A DNA stretch of 38,611 nt, taken from the NCBI RefSeq assembly GCF_001428105.1, contig NZ_LMSJ01000060.1:205716-244326 (forward strand), given 5' to 3'. Source of the stretch: Paenibacillus sp. Soil766. Lineage in GTDB: Bacteria > Bacillota > Bacilli > Paenibacillales > NBRC-103111. Each line of letters begins with the position of its first letter. Position 1 is the stretch's first letter. A model generated the notes under the pieces. That model saw only the letters and a list, made by a program, of their open reading frames with translations, was not told the origin of the DNA and searched no databases. Both the position numbers and the translations under genes were made by a program. Below are positions 32,356 to 38,611 of the stretch, in pieces.

Positions 32356-32392
32356 CTATGTTAGACTAGCATAGTTCGTTTTAGGCTGACAA
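32356..32392 (-). promoter_or_regulatory. Candidate riboswitch promoter with overlapping palindrome
   Basis: On the minus strand TTGTCA (32392-32387), 18 bases, and TAGTCT (32368-32363) form a weak promoter. The near-palindrome CTATGTTAGACTAGCATAG (32356-32374) overlaps the -10 and could be an operator. Confidence 0.35.
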
Positions 32393-32434
32393 CTTTTGAA
32401 CGTTGGTAAGTGTTTCCTTTTTATATAAAAGCAC

Positions 32435-32463
32435 ATAAAAACGGCTACTCTTTTCAGAGCAGC
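32435..32463 (-). terminator. Terminator overlapping the GNAT stop codon
   Basis: On the minus strand GCTGCTCT pairs with AGAGTAGC around GAAA and is followed by CGTTTTTAT. The left arm is the last codons of the GNAT gene. Confidence 0.8.
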
Positions 32464-32966
32464 TGCTTATACACCTCGGTAAACAGTATATGCTTACAGG
32501 GATTAAATTCACTTTCAGTCAATGGATTCGGATAACTCATGATGTTGAGAGGCAATTGCAATTGCCCTTCTCTGAGGGGAGGCTGCGCATAAGGAAATAG
32601 GTTCAAATAGAATCCGCAGCGCTTATAGAATTCTATTCTCCGGGTAGCATCTACGGCCGTTGGAGGCTCGACTTCCAGTAAAATAGGCGTAGTAGCACTG
32701 CTCATATACGTCGTCAGTATTTGCTTGCCAATCCCACCACCTCTGATGGCAGCGCCCACTGCAATATGTTCCACAAATCGAAACGTGCTAAAGTTCCAAC
32801 TGGCCAAGAAACCAAGCAATTGCCCCTGAGCATCTCTCTCAACATCGATTCTATAATTAGGATGAGATAACAGCGCCCGCTGTCCTTCGTACGTCCTAAT
32901 TTCCGTTACAGGAAAAGCCGCTTCCATCAACTCGAATACCTCTTCAAAGGAATCCACTTTTTCCAT
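32454..32966 (-). CDS. GNAT-family N-acetyltransferase
   Basis: 170 residues, one GNAT domain. The acetyl-CoA loop is VEHIAVGAAIRGGGIGKQIL (about 65-84; R/Q-x-x-G-x-G pattern), preceded by LGFLASWNF and followed by LLEVEPPTAVDATRRIEFYKRCGF, which matches the C-terminal GNAT strand-helix. The substrate is unknown. The C-terminus runs into a terminator. GGGAGG lies at normal distance upstream. It is monocistronic and between the riboswitch unit and the esterase. Confidence 0.9.
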   Translation of the reverse strand: MEKVDSFEEVFELMEAAFPVTEIRTYEGQRALLSHPNYRIDVERDAQGQLLGFLASWNFSTFRFVEHIAVGAAIRGGGIGKQILTTYMSSATTPILLEVEPPTAVDATRRIEFYKRCGFYLNLFPYAQPPLREGQLQLPLNIMSYPNPLTESEFNPCKHILFTEVYKQLL

Positions 32967-33144
32967 CTGCCAGCACCTCCCTTCAAGTTAACTATAGGTT
33001 ATCCAACTACGAATCTTCTTACTTCTTTTGGAGCTAGCTGAACAAACCATCATCCACTCGCAAGCTCAAAGACCCCACCACACGGATCAATGAGATCTCG
33101 GAAAGGTAGGGTATGGCAAGCTTTATGTGACACTTATTGTAGAC

Positions 33145-34092
33145 CTACCATTTTGAGAAAAAGGCATGTGCCATTGCATGGGAGCCAGGTGGTGTAGCAT
33201 GCCCCATGAAAGGGTAAACTTCAATTGACTTGTGTGCGGATTCGATTCGGTTATACGCAGCGAAAATCGCTTCAGGTAAGCAGCACGTATCCTTCAACCC
33301 TACCGTAACGTGAACAGGCTGCTGAATACGATCACCCAGATTCACGATATCGAAATAAGAAACCGTTCGCAGTACATCAGGCAGATACTCTGGGAAACGA
33401 GTAACGAAATCCGCTGCCTCACTAAGCGAACTAACCGAATTCAAGAGGCCTAGATCCATGTGACATAGATTCGGAACATGAGCAATCGTTGCTCGAATGC
33501 GCTTCTCGAGCGCGGTTACGAGTAGCGCCAGCCCGCCGCCTTGGCTTCCACCATATACGAATACCCGCTCACTGTCGATCTCTGGCTGCTCTAATGCACA
33601 TTGAACAGCTCGTAAGGAATCGATCGCAACTGCTCGATAATAGCTCGTCTCCGCATCAAGAATACCCTGTGTAATCCATCCTCTCGTCATGCCGGTCTCC
33701 TGTGGCAGCAGGTTACCGCTTTCGCCGCCTTGCCCGCGTACATCAACTGCAAGTACCGCATACCCCATAAGCAGCCAAGCAGCATGATCCTCGGGTCTTC
33801 CCTTGGAGCCCGTATAGCCAGGGAATGTAACAACACAAGGAACCTTCTTCGACTTGCTCTCCGCATTAGGGAGCATCAACCAAGCATAGATCGGTGTTTC
33901 CGCAGCACCTTGCAATACGATCTTATTCACTTCCGCTTGTACAAAAGATGAAGCGACCGGCTCTCTTGTATAGGATGCGTCTTGCATAGCTTCCGCGTAT
34001 GTACGCTCCCAGAATGCAGCCAGATCCGCCGTCGCCGTTAACTCCGAATGATACTGATGTAACCCATGAATCCGATTTTCAATAGCGTTCAT
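33145..34092 (-). CDS. CE7 acetyl xylan esterase / cephalosporin-C deacetylase
   Basis: 315 residues, family-typical length. CE7 motifs: RGQGGES (119-125), GGSQGGG (181-187, nucleophile S183), D268 in GLKDTCCLP and H298 in YPFMGHATP form the Ser-Asp-His triad. These alpha/beta hydrolases remove acetyl groups from xylo-oligosaccharides and can act on cephalosporin C; some take peracetic substrates. No signal peptide, so it works on imported short oligosaccharides, as usual in CE7. The ATG at 34092 is chosen over 34113 for its GGGGA site. It fits the plant-polysaccharide profile of the sugar genes at 1-5 and 16-19 kb. Confidence 0.9.
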   Translation of the reverse strand: MNAIENRIHGLHQYHSELTATADLAAFWERTYAEAMQDASYTREPVASSFVQAEVNKIVLQGAAETPIYAWLMLPNAESKSKKVPCVVTFPGYTGSKGRPEDHAAWLLMGYAVLAVDVRGQGGESGNLLPQETGMTRGWITQGILDAETSYYRAVAIDSLRAVQCALEQPEIDSERVFVYGGSQGGGLALLVTALEKRIRATIAHVPNLCHMDLGLLNSVSSLSEAADFVTRFPEYLPDVLRTVSYFDIVNLGDRIQQPVHVTVGLKDTCCLPEAIFAAYNRIESAHKSIEVYPFMGHATPPGSHAMAHAFFSKW

Positions 34093-34176
34093 TTCGGTAA
34101 GTCCCCTTTGCATGTTTTTCCCATTTTAACCTAGATACACGTGTATGACTATTGGAAAATATGAAAAACTCCAATA

Positions 34177-34208
34177 CAAAAACAAAAGACCACCCAAAGG
34201 TGGCCTTT
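34177..34208 (-). terminator. Terminator of the first tRNA array
   Basis: On the minus strand AAAGGCCACC pairs with GGTGGTCTTT (one G-U) and is followed by TGTTTTTG, 10 bases after the last tRNA. Confidence 0.8.
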
Positions 34209-34217
34209 CGTTAAGTA

Positions 34218-34288
34218 AGCGGGCGGCGGGAATCGAACCCGCGCGATCAGCTTGGAAGGCTGAAGTTCTACCATTAAACTACGCCCGC
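34218..34288 (-). tRNA. tRNA-Gly (UCC)
   Basis: Acceptor GCGGGCG/CGCCCGC, anticodon loop CTTCCAA, discriminator U. The 3' CCA is not encoded. It is the last tRNA of this array. Confidence 0.95.
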
Positions 34289-34306
34289 ATATAAAAAATT
34301 CTAAAA

Positions 34307-34383
34307 TGGTCGGGACGACACGATTTGAACATGCGACCCCCTGCTCCCAAAGCAGGTGCTCTACCAAGCTGAGCTACGTCCCG
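34307..34383 (-). tRNA. tRNA-Pro (UGG)
   Basis: Acceptor CGGGACG/CGTCCCG, anticodon loop TTTGGGA, discriminator A, CCA encoded. Confidence 0.96.
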
Positions 34384-34403
34384 TAGTGAAGATAAAGTGT
34401 AAA

Positions 34404-34480
34404 TGGCGCGCCCTGAGAGATTCGAACTCCCGACCTTTTGATTCGTAGTCAAATACTCTATCCAGCTGAGCTAAGGGCGC
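34404..34480 (-). tRNA. tRNA-Arg (ACG)
   Basis: Acceptor GCGCCCT/AGGGCGC, anticodon loop CTACGAA (A34 read as inosine by TadA), discriminator G, CCA encoded. Confidence 0.96.
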
Positions 34481-34486
34481 AAATAT

Positions 34487-34563
34487 TGGAGCGGAAGACG
34501 GGGATCGAACCCGCGACCCTCGCCTTGGCAAGGCGATGCTCTACCGCTGAGCCACTTCCGCAC
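34487..34563 (-). tRNA. tRNA-Gly (GCC)
   Basis: Acceptor GCGGAAG/CTTCCGC, anticodon loop TTGCCAA, discriminator U, CCA encoded. First tRNA after the promoter at 34615-34643. Confidence 0.96.
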
Positions 34564-34614
34564 GGTGTTACTACTCATTCGCTCTGCACTTGTTTCTCAG
34601 AGGCGACAAGGAAT

Positions 34615-34643
34615 AATATATCAGGTATTTAGAACAAATGCAA
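34615..34643 (-). promoter_or_regulatory. Promoter of the first tRNA array
   Basis: On the minus strand TTGCAT, a 17-base spacer and TATATT, 50-80 bases before the first tRNA and just past the AIM24 stop codon. Confidence 0.55.
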
Positions 34644-34662
34644 CTTTTTTTTAATATATTTA

Positions 34663-35361
34663 TTATTTGATGAAAACTCCGCCAAATGGCAGTACTTCTC
34701 GAGCGATCCGACGCAGGAAGCTATCCGATTTCATATGCTCGTCCAGCTTGGGATCTGGCTTACAAGGCTGCATTAACACATGCCCATGCCCCGTGATCTC
34801 CCAATGATAGTTCATGTGCTGGCTAGCCAATGTATTGCCATACACACTGGGCCGGAGATTCGCCTGCCGGGGATAAGCCACTAGACAGCTAACATCGATA
34901 TACAAAGGCTGCTGCGGATCTAAAGCCATCTGATGCAAAGGGCCCGCTGTTAACAAGCCTAGCTTACCGGGACCATGAAATTGCATTTTGACAAGATCCT
35001 GTGTAATCAATGTATTCTTGAAGCTCTGTAGATGCGTTGTAAAGGTCACACCTTCCGTATAAAACAGCACATGACGAAACTCAAATAATAGATCGTCTTC
35101 GGCCTCTAGAGGCACTACAGCCAAACTATAAGCTTCAGGCAGTCCCATTAATAATTGCCCTGGACCACTAACACGTGATTGGAATAAGCGCTTTTTCCTA
35201 AACATACCGGGCAGTTTCATCAAAGCATCCTCACGCAACTCTGACATCCCTTGAAAGGCTACAATCTGGTTGGGATGAAGCACATGAACTGCTTCGCCTT
35301 GCTCAAGCTGAAGCGTAGCCATCCTAGCTTGCAAGCTCGCATTTTCAAAGATGACCTTCAT
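34663..35361 (-). CDS. AIM24-family protein
   Basis: 232 residues with the repeated beta-strand pattern of the AIM24/TRAP-like barrel: VSGPGQLLMGLPEAYSLAVV, LLFEFRHVLFYTEGVTF, GPGKLGLLTAGPLHQMAL, and PLYIDVSCLVAY. Bacterial members are cytosolic or membrane-associated with no assigned reaction; the eukaryotic namesake works in mitochondria. GAGGAGG precedes the ATG by seven bases. It is the second gene of an operon: the coiled-coil protein is 25 bases upstream. Confidence 0.9.
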   Translation of the reverse strand: MKVIFENASLQARMATLQLEQGEAVHVLHPNQIVAFQGMSELREDALMKLPGMFRKKRLFQSRVSGPGQLLMGLPEAYSLAVVPLEAEDDLLFEFRHVLFYTEGVTFTTHLQSFKNTLITQDLVKMQFHGPGKLGLLTAGPLHQMALDPQQPLYIDVSCLVAYPRQANLRPSVYGNTLASQHMNYHWEITGHGHVLMQPCKPDPKLDEHMKSDSFLRRIAREVLPFGGVFIK

Positions 35362-35386
35362 GACACAACCTCCTCACACTAGCCTG

Positions 35387-35842
35387 CTAACGCAGCCCAC
35401 GTTTCTGTCTACGCCATACGAAGAAACGAAACACACGTCCAAGCAAGAAATAGCCTACAACCAGCGCAGCCGCCGTAATCACCATATAGGTTATTTTGCG
35501 ATTTCGTTTATCCTTATCCAGCGCAACTTGTTCCATCGCCTTCAACCGTTCTTGTAACTGCTCGTTGTCCTTCTTGAGTGCCTCGTTCTGACTGAGGAGA
35601 CGATCCTCGATTTCTTGAGACTGCCTGACGGCTTCCGACAACTTGTCCTTCTGCTCTTCTAATTGCTGCTTCGTAGCCTCATAATCCTTCTGGATTTGTT
35701 CCACATTGCTTGGTAATTCGTAGATTCCCTTTATCTGATCCAACCATGAGGCGTGGGCAGCGGGTGTTGGGTACATGAACCCGACGATGATGATAAAGAC
35801 ACCTAAAGCTTGTCCTAACTTAGATATGATACGTATTCGCAC
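35387..35842 (-). CDS. Secreted/membrane coiled-coil protein of unknown function
   Basis: 151 residues from a GTG start with GGAGGG 7-8 bases upstream. Residues 1-30 form a signal peptide or anchor (LGVFIIIVGFMYPTPAAHAS). Residues 48-112 are a heptad coiled coil (KQQLEEQKDKLSEAVRQSQE and EALKKDNEQLQERLKAMEQ). Residues about 117-137 form a second membrane helix (TYMVITAAALVVGYFLLGR), followed by a basic tail FVWRRQKRGLR. The coil would lie outside the cytoplasm. No family is recognised. It precedes AIM24 in the same operon. Confidence 0.85.
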   Translation of the reverse strand: MRIRIISKLGQALGVFIIIVGFMYPTPAAHASWLDQIKGIYELPSNVEQIQKDYEATKQQLEEQKDKLSEAVRQSQEIEDRLLSQNEALKKDNEQLQERLKAMEQVALDKDKRNRKITYMVITAAALVVGYFLLGRVFRFFVWRRQKRGLR

Positions 35843-35899
35843 CCGCTATCCCTCCCCCAGGTTGGCTGCTCGACATTATGTTCTATTTTACAACAAAAT

Positions 35900-36526
35900 T
35901 CACCCCATCACCAGTTCTATCGCTTGAACAGGATATCGCAATATCGTTTTCATCCTGGCAGGATCCATCTTCCTCGGGTCTGATAAGTAAATCTCGTGAT
36001 GAAGACCACGGTAGCTGAGTTGCTCCTGTGATATGAAATGCTCTATCTGTGCCAATGTTTCCGGTTCTGTCGCATACGGTCCCACATGCAGCATCTGGAC
36101 GCAGAGTCCCTCATGCAAAGTTTCATACCCAACATCCGCTATAACTTTAAGCTCCTTCTTTTTCGCTAGTGCAGCACTACGTGCTTCTTCTACGAGCTCC
36201 GCCGTTACAAACTCCGGCATCCGAATCAACAGCTTCCAGTGCCACTCCTCTCTCGGCACCTCTAACGCTGTTCTAAGATCGCCATCCACCCACCATTGCC
36301 CTTCTAGCTTCGGTACAGTAAAGTCTTTCTCTGCCTTCTTACAATGCCCTTTAACACCATAAGCGACTGTATACAGCGCTTCTGTTGCATTAGCGAAAGT
36401 TATACCATCGGGGTCCCCTTTCCCTACGATCGTGACATAAGAAATAGGTTCAAATTCAACAATTTGAGGCTTCGTTGGAGCTGTGTAATACGTTTTATAA
36501 GCCTTGGCTAAATCTAATTTCTCCAT
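35900..36526 (-). CDS. GyrI-like domain protein
   Basis: 208 residues. GyrI-like small-molecule-binding pattern: VEFEPISYVTIVGKGDPDG at the start, LEGQWWVDGDL, LLIRMPEFVTAELVEEAR, and CVQMLHVGPYATEPETL followed by HHEIYLSDPRKMDPARMKTILRYPV, which are hallmarks of the SOUL/GyrI-like fold. Some members bind drugs or cationic ligands next to regulators; no DNA-binding domain is attached here. AAAGGAAG precedes the ATG. It is upstream of the coiled-coil gene by 58 bases in the same direction. Confidence 0.9.
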   Translation of the reverse strand: MEKLDLAKAYKTYYTAPTKPQIVEFEPISYVTIVGKGDPDGITFANATEALYTVAYGVKGHCKKAEKDFTVPKLEGQWWVDGDLRTALEVPREEWHWKLLIRMPEFVTAELVEEARSAALAKKKELKVIADVGYETLHEGLCVQMLHVGPYATEPETLAQIEHFISQEQLSYRGLHHEIYLSDPRKMDPARMKTILRYPVQAIELVMG

Positions 36527-36594
36527 GAGGTACTTCCTTTCATTTTTCTACAACTATACAAAATAATCCCTGACAACTGTATGGCAACAAACAG

Positions 36595-36632
36595 AAAAAA
36601 CTTACTTTTCGCAAATTTGCGAAACAAGTAAG
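36595..36632 (-). terminator. Terminator of the ferritin gene
   Basis: On the minus strand CTTACTTGTTTCGC folds with GCGAAAAGTAAG and runs into six T, 28 bases after the stop codon. Confidence 0.9.
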
Positions 36633-36659
36633 CTTTTGTCTCATGAGTAGGGTATGTAA

Positions 36660-37169
36660 TTATTCCGCAGCTGGCGGTGTGAAGGAACGTTGTGCAAATT
36701 CCGCATCCAACATATAGAACGCATTGCTATCTTTATCGATACGTTTCAGCTTGTTGATGATGCTATCGAACATGGCTTCTTCCTCAACCTGCTCGTCAAT
36801 GAACCATTTCAAGAACTGCATAGTCGCATGCTCTCTATCATTCAATGCCAAATCGGATAGGTGATAAATTCGTTTCGTTACTTCTTGCTCATGCAGGTAA
36901 GCATGTTCAAAAGCATCCAAAATCGATTCGTACTGATTCACAGGCGTGTTCATACCATCAAAGCTGACCTTTTTCCCACGGTCATTAATAAATTTAAAAA
37001 TCTTCATGGCATGAAACTTCTCTTCTTCTGCTTGTACTTTAAAAAAGTTCGAAAATCCATCCAAGCTTTCCGCAGCGCAATAACCAGCAATAGCTAAGTA
37101 GACGTGCGCGGAATAAAACTCATAATTCATCTGCTCATTGAGCGCTTCTGTTAGTGTATCGTTTAGCAT
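36660..37169 (-). CDS. Ferritin (FtnA-like, non-heme iron storage)
   Basis: 169 residues, four-helix ferritin. With the ATG at 37169 the ligands fall at the canonical bacterial positions: E17, E49, E50, H53, E94, E126, Q127, E129 and E130, which form the diiron ferroxidase centre and nearby iron site. It oxidises Fe(II) and stores the mineral in a 24-mer. A GTG at 37181 is too close to the AAAGGTG site. An inverted repeat TGTATGG/CCATACA (37187-37218) lies upstream of the ribosome site. DUF1450, with a Fur-like promoter, is 113 bases upstream in the same direction. Confidence 0.95.
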   Translation of the reverse strand: MLNDTLTEALNEQMNYEFYSAHVYLAIAGYCAAESLDGFSNFFKVQAEEEKFHAMKIFKFINDRGKKVSFDGMNTPVNQYESILDAFEHAYLHEQEVTKRIYHLSDLALNDREHATMQFLKWFIDEQVEEEAMFDSIINKLKRIDKDSNAFYMLDAEFAQRSFTPPAAE

Positions 37170-37282
37170 CTGTGCACACACCTTTCTGTATGGTTATCTT
37201 TTGCGTATTCCCCATACATACAAGATTAACAGAATTGTGCATACAAATACAAACGGAAGTAGTAATTTTAGCAGATTTAGAT

Positions 37283-37534
37283 TCAAGCCGTCACGCTTTT
37301 GGTCTTAGACGCCGTTATGATTTCCTTAATCTGAGCATATAAATGGTCCGGTGACTCTGCACAAAGCAGCTTCTTCTTCCCGATCATGGCGATACATTCT
37401 TTCTTACAATGTCTGCAATTGCCGAGGCACTCTTTCTTCTTCTGCTTCAAATCAGGGAATTCGTTCTTAATGGATTTATATATTTGTTTGGATCCGAATT
37501 TCTCATTTCTGCAGCAGTATTTAATCGTTTTCAA
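37283..37534 (-). CDS. DUF1450 Cys-rich protein with a Fur-type promoter
   Basis: 83 residues from a TTG start with GGGAGG upstream. The DUF1450 pattern is clear: KYCCRNEKFGSKQIYKSI, then ECLGNCRHCKKECIAM with Cys at 36, 40, 43 and 47 plus C7, C8 and C58. The spacing is compatible with an iron-sulfur or other metal site in a thioredoxin-like fold, though no function is established for the family. A Fur-box-like 15-mer sits between its -35 and -10, so it should be induced by iron shortage. It lies just upstream of ferritin. Confidence 0.88.
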   Translation of the reverse strand: MKTIKYCCRNEKFGSKQIYKSIKNEFPDLKQKKKECLGNCRHCKKECIAMIGKKKLLCAESPDHLYAQIKEIITASKTKSVTA

Positions 37535-37577
37535 ATGCGATCTCCTCCCGCCAAGTCACGTAAATCTCTACTCTTTG

Positions 37578-37606
37578 ATATTAGTGATAATAATAATCAA
37601 TGTCAA
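37578..37606 (-). promoter_or_regulatory. Promoter of the DUF1450 gene with Fur box between -35 and -10
   Basis: On the minus strand TTGACA (37606-37601), a 17-base spacer and TAATAT (37583-37578). The spacer region contains TGATAATAATAATCA (37585-37599, plus-strand reading), which differs from the Fur 7-1-7 consensus TGATAATnATTATCA at one position. Binding there would block RNA polymerase when iron is plentiful. Confidence 0.75.
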
Positions 37607-37630
37607 CCAAAAATTATATGAGCTTGTACG

Positions 37631-37678
37631 CAAAAAAGAGCTTTCTTCAATCCCACATAAGGATCAAAGAAAGCTCTT
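37631..37678 (-). terminator. Terminator of the rRNA-tRNA operon
   Basis: On the minus strand AAGAGCTTTCTT pairs perfectly with AAGAAAGCTCTT and is followed by further T. It lies 15 bases past tRNA-Leu. Confidence 0.9.
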
Positions 37679-37692
37679 TCTGTTTGTTTGGA

Positions 37693-37772
37693 TGCGCGTA
37701 GAGGGACTTGAACCCCCACGGTCGCCCGCTAGATCCTAAGTCTAGTGCGTCTGCCAATTCCGCCATACGCGC
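37693..37772 (-). tRNA. tRNA-Leu (UAG)
   Basis: Acceptor GCGCGTA/TACGCGC, long variable arm, anticodon loop CTTAGGA, discriminator A. CCA is not encoded (TCC follows). Last tRNA of this array. Confidence 0.95.
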
Positions 37773-37790
37773 ATGCTGTAAATAAGGCAA

Positions 37791-37866
37791 TGGTGAGTCA
37801 TGTAGGATTCGAACCTACGACACCCTGATTAAAAGTCAGGTGCTCTACCAACTGAGCTAATGACTC
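37791..37866 (-). tRNA. tRNA-Lys (UUU)
   Basis: Acceptor GAGTCAT/ATGACTC, anticodon loop CTTTTAA, discriminator A, CCA encoded. Confidence 0.96.
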
Positions 37867-37885
37867 ATGCTGTTTTAATAAAAAA

Positions 37886-37962
37886 TGGCGGAGCTGACGG
37901 GATTCGAACCCGCGGTCTCCTGCGTGACAGGCAGGCATGTTGGGCCACTACACCACAGCTCC
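37886..37962 (-). tRNA. tRNA-Asp (GUC)
   Basis: Acceptor GGAGCTG/CAGCTCC, anticodon loop CTGTCAC, discriminator G, CCA encoded. Confidence 0.96.
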
Positions 37963-37993
37963 ACACTATGTAAATCTCCTCTTAATAAGAGGT

Positions 37994-38070
<77 letters not shown>

Positions 38071-38144
38071 ACAATGTTAACAAGATATTTTATTGTTTCC
38101 AGAAAAAACGCAAATCATCCTTACTTTCTTCTGAAAAGATAAAA

Positions 38145-38220
38145 TGGTGGAGGCTGACGGGATCGAACCGCCGACCCTCTGCTTGTAAGGCAGATGCTCT
38201 CCCAGCTGAGCTAAGCCTCC
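38145..38220 (-). tRNA. tRNA-Val (UAC)
   Basis: Acceptor GGAGGCT/AGCCTCC, anticodon loop CTTACAA, discriminator A, CCA encoded. Confidence 0.96.
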
Positions 38221-38243
38221 ATGGGATAAGGAATTAATGGTAA

Positions 38244-38318
38244 TGGTGACCCGTAGGGGACTCGAACCCCTGTTACCTCCGTGAAAGGGAGGTGTCTTAA
38301 CCACTTGACCAACGGGCC
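38244..38318 (-). tRNA. tRNA-Glu (UUC)
   Basis: Acceptor GGCCCGT/ACGGGTC (one G-U), anticodon loop CTTTCAC, CCA encoded. Confidence 0.95.
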
Positions 38319-38352
38319 TCGTAAACAGGCTTTTCTAATTTGAAAGCTCTTA

Positions 38353-38444
38353 TGGCGGAGAGAGAGGGATTCGAACCCTCGAGACGCTTGTGACGCCTAC
38401 ACGATTTCCAATCGTGCTCCTTCGGCCAGCTCGGACACCTCTCC
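38353..38444 (-). tRNA. tRNA-Ser (GGA)
   Basis: Acceptor GGAGAGG/CTCTCTCC-type, long variable arm, anticodon loop TTGGAAA, discriminator G, CCA encoded. Confidence 0.95.
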
Positions 38445-38473
38445 ATAAAAAAGGCCTGGGTTTAAAAAATATA

Positions 38474-38549
38474 TGGCTCCCCGAACAGGACTCGAACCTG
38501 TGACAACTCGATTAACAGTCGAGTGCTCTACCAACTGAGCTATCAGGGA
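38474..38549 (-). tRNA. tRNA-Asn (GUU)
   Basis: Acceptor TCCCTGA/TCGGGGA (one G-U), anticodon loop CTGTTAA, discriminator G, CCA encoded. It is the first tRNA after 5S rRNA. Confidence 0.96.
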
Positions 38550-38553
38550 ACAA

Positions 38554-38611
38554 TGCTTGGCAACGTTCTACTCTCCCAGAACCCTGCGGTTCAAGTACCA
38601 TCGACGCTGGA
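38554..38611 (-). rRNA. 5S rRNA, 3' part (cut by window edge)
   Basis: On the minus strand the sequence ends GGGAGAGTAGAACGTTGCCA-AGCA, the standard 3' end of bacterial 5S rRNA, with the GATGGTACTTGAACCGCAGGG region upstream. About 58 bases are present; the rest lies outside. The rRNA operon is transcribed leftward into the tRNA array. Confidence 0.93.

Noticed and set aside
37187..37218. Inverted repeat TGTATGG/CCATACA as terminator of the DUF1450 gene
   Set aside because: There is no T tract on the minus strand; it is left as an unassigned repeat before ferritin.

Overview
The window looks like a chromosomal segment of a spore-forming, low-to-mid GC Bacillota, most probably Paenibacillus or a close relative. 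The evidence is a YyaC-type spore protease, strong AGGAGG-like ribosome binding sites with many GTG/TTG starts, AIM24, DUF1450 and Dabb genes, a c-di-AMP (ydaO) riboswitch before a copper-amine-oxidase-N/NlpC-P60 protein, many AraC regulators with sugar genes, and an rRNA-tRNA operon with Bacillus-like tRNAs. It appears to be ordinary chromosome: I see no phage, integrase, transposase, plasmid or CRISPR genes. Several intergenic spaces carry tandem or palindromic repeats.

Layout. 1-5.2 kb: a sugar-type island with a large orphan protein (possible alpha/alpha-toroid fold), an AraC regulator and two Gfo/Idh/MocA oxidoreductases. 5.3-7.3 kb: a Nudix hydrolase, a candidate structured RNA, a Pro/Met-rich small membrane protein and a 51-bp minisatellite. 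7.3-9.2 kb: an operon of DedA membrane protein, one-cysteine thioredoxin-like protein and metallo-beta-lactamase hydrolase. 9.4-16.4 kb: LysR regulator divergent from a very GC-rich HPP membrane protein, then a membrane-anchored cupredoxin, an OmpR-type two-component pair, an MMPL/RND-type exporter and a small unknown protein. 16.6-18.9 kb: a GH4 alpha-galactosidase divergent from its likely AraC activator, with two operator-like repeats 21 bp apart between them. 19.2-22 kb: Dabb protein, SDR-like protein and a dCache-HAMP-GGEEF diguanylate cyclase. 22.1-27.1 kb: topoisomerase III, an unknown, a divergent signal peptidase II, a HAD phosphatase with a Cys-rich partner, and a CcdC-like membrane protein. 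27.2-30.1 kb: a hairpin-rich 114-bp tandem repeat, an ABC exporter with a charged insertion and a GC break, and YyaC. 30.2-34.1 kb: a MITE-like element, an unknown, the riboswitch-controlled NlpC/P60 protein, a GNAT and a CE7 acetyl esterase. 34.2-38.6 kb: two minus-strand tRNA arrays (4 and 8 tRNAs) with the 3' end of 5S rRNA at the right edge. Between the arrays lie AIM24, a coiled-coil protein, a GyrI-like protein, a ferritin and a DUF1450 protein with a Fur-box-like promoter.

The clearest regulatory readings are the Fur-type box inside the DUF1450 promoter next to ferritin, the c-di-AMP riboswitch in front of a cell-wall hydrolase, and the AraC operator upstream of the alpha-galactosidase. 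A recurring feature in the 11-16 kb locus is a hairpin whose 3' arm contains or touches the Shine-Dalgarno sequence of the next gene. No family or motif was confirmed by a database search; all assignments rest on motifs read directly from the sequence.
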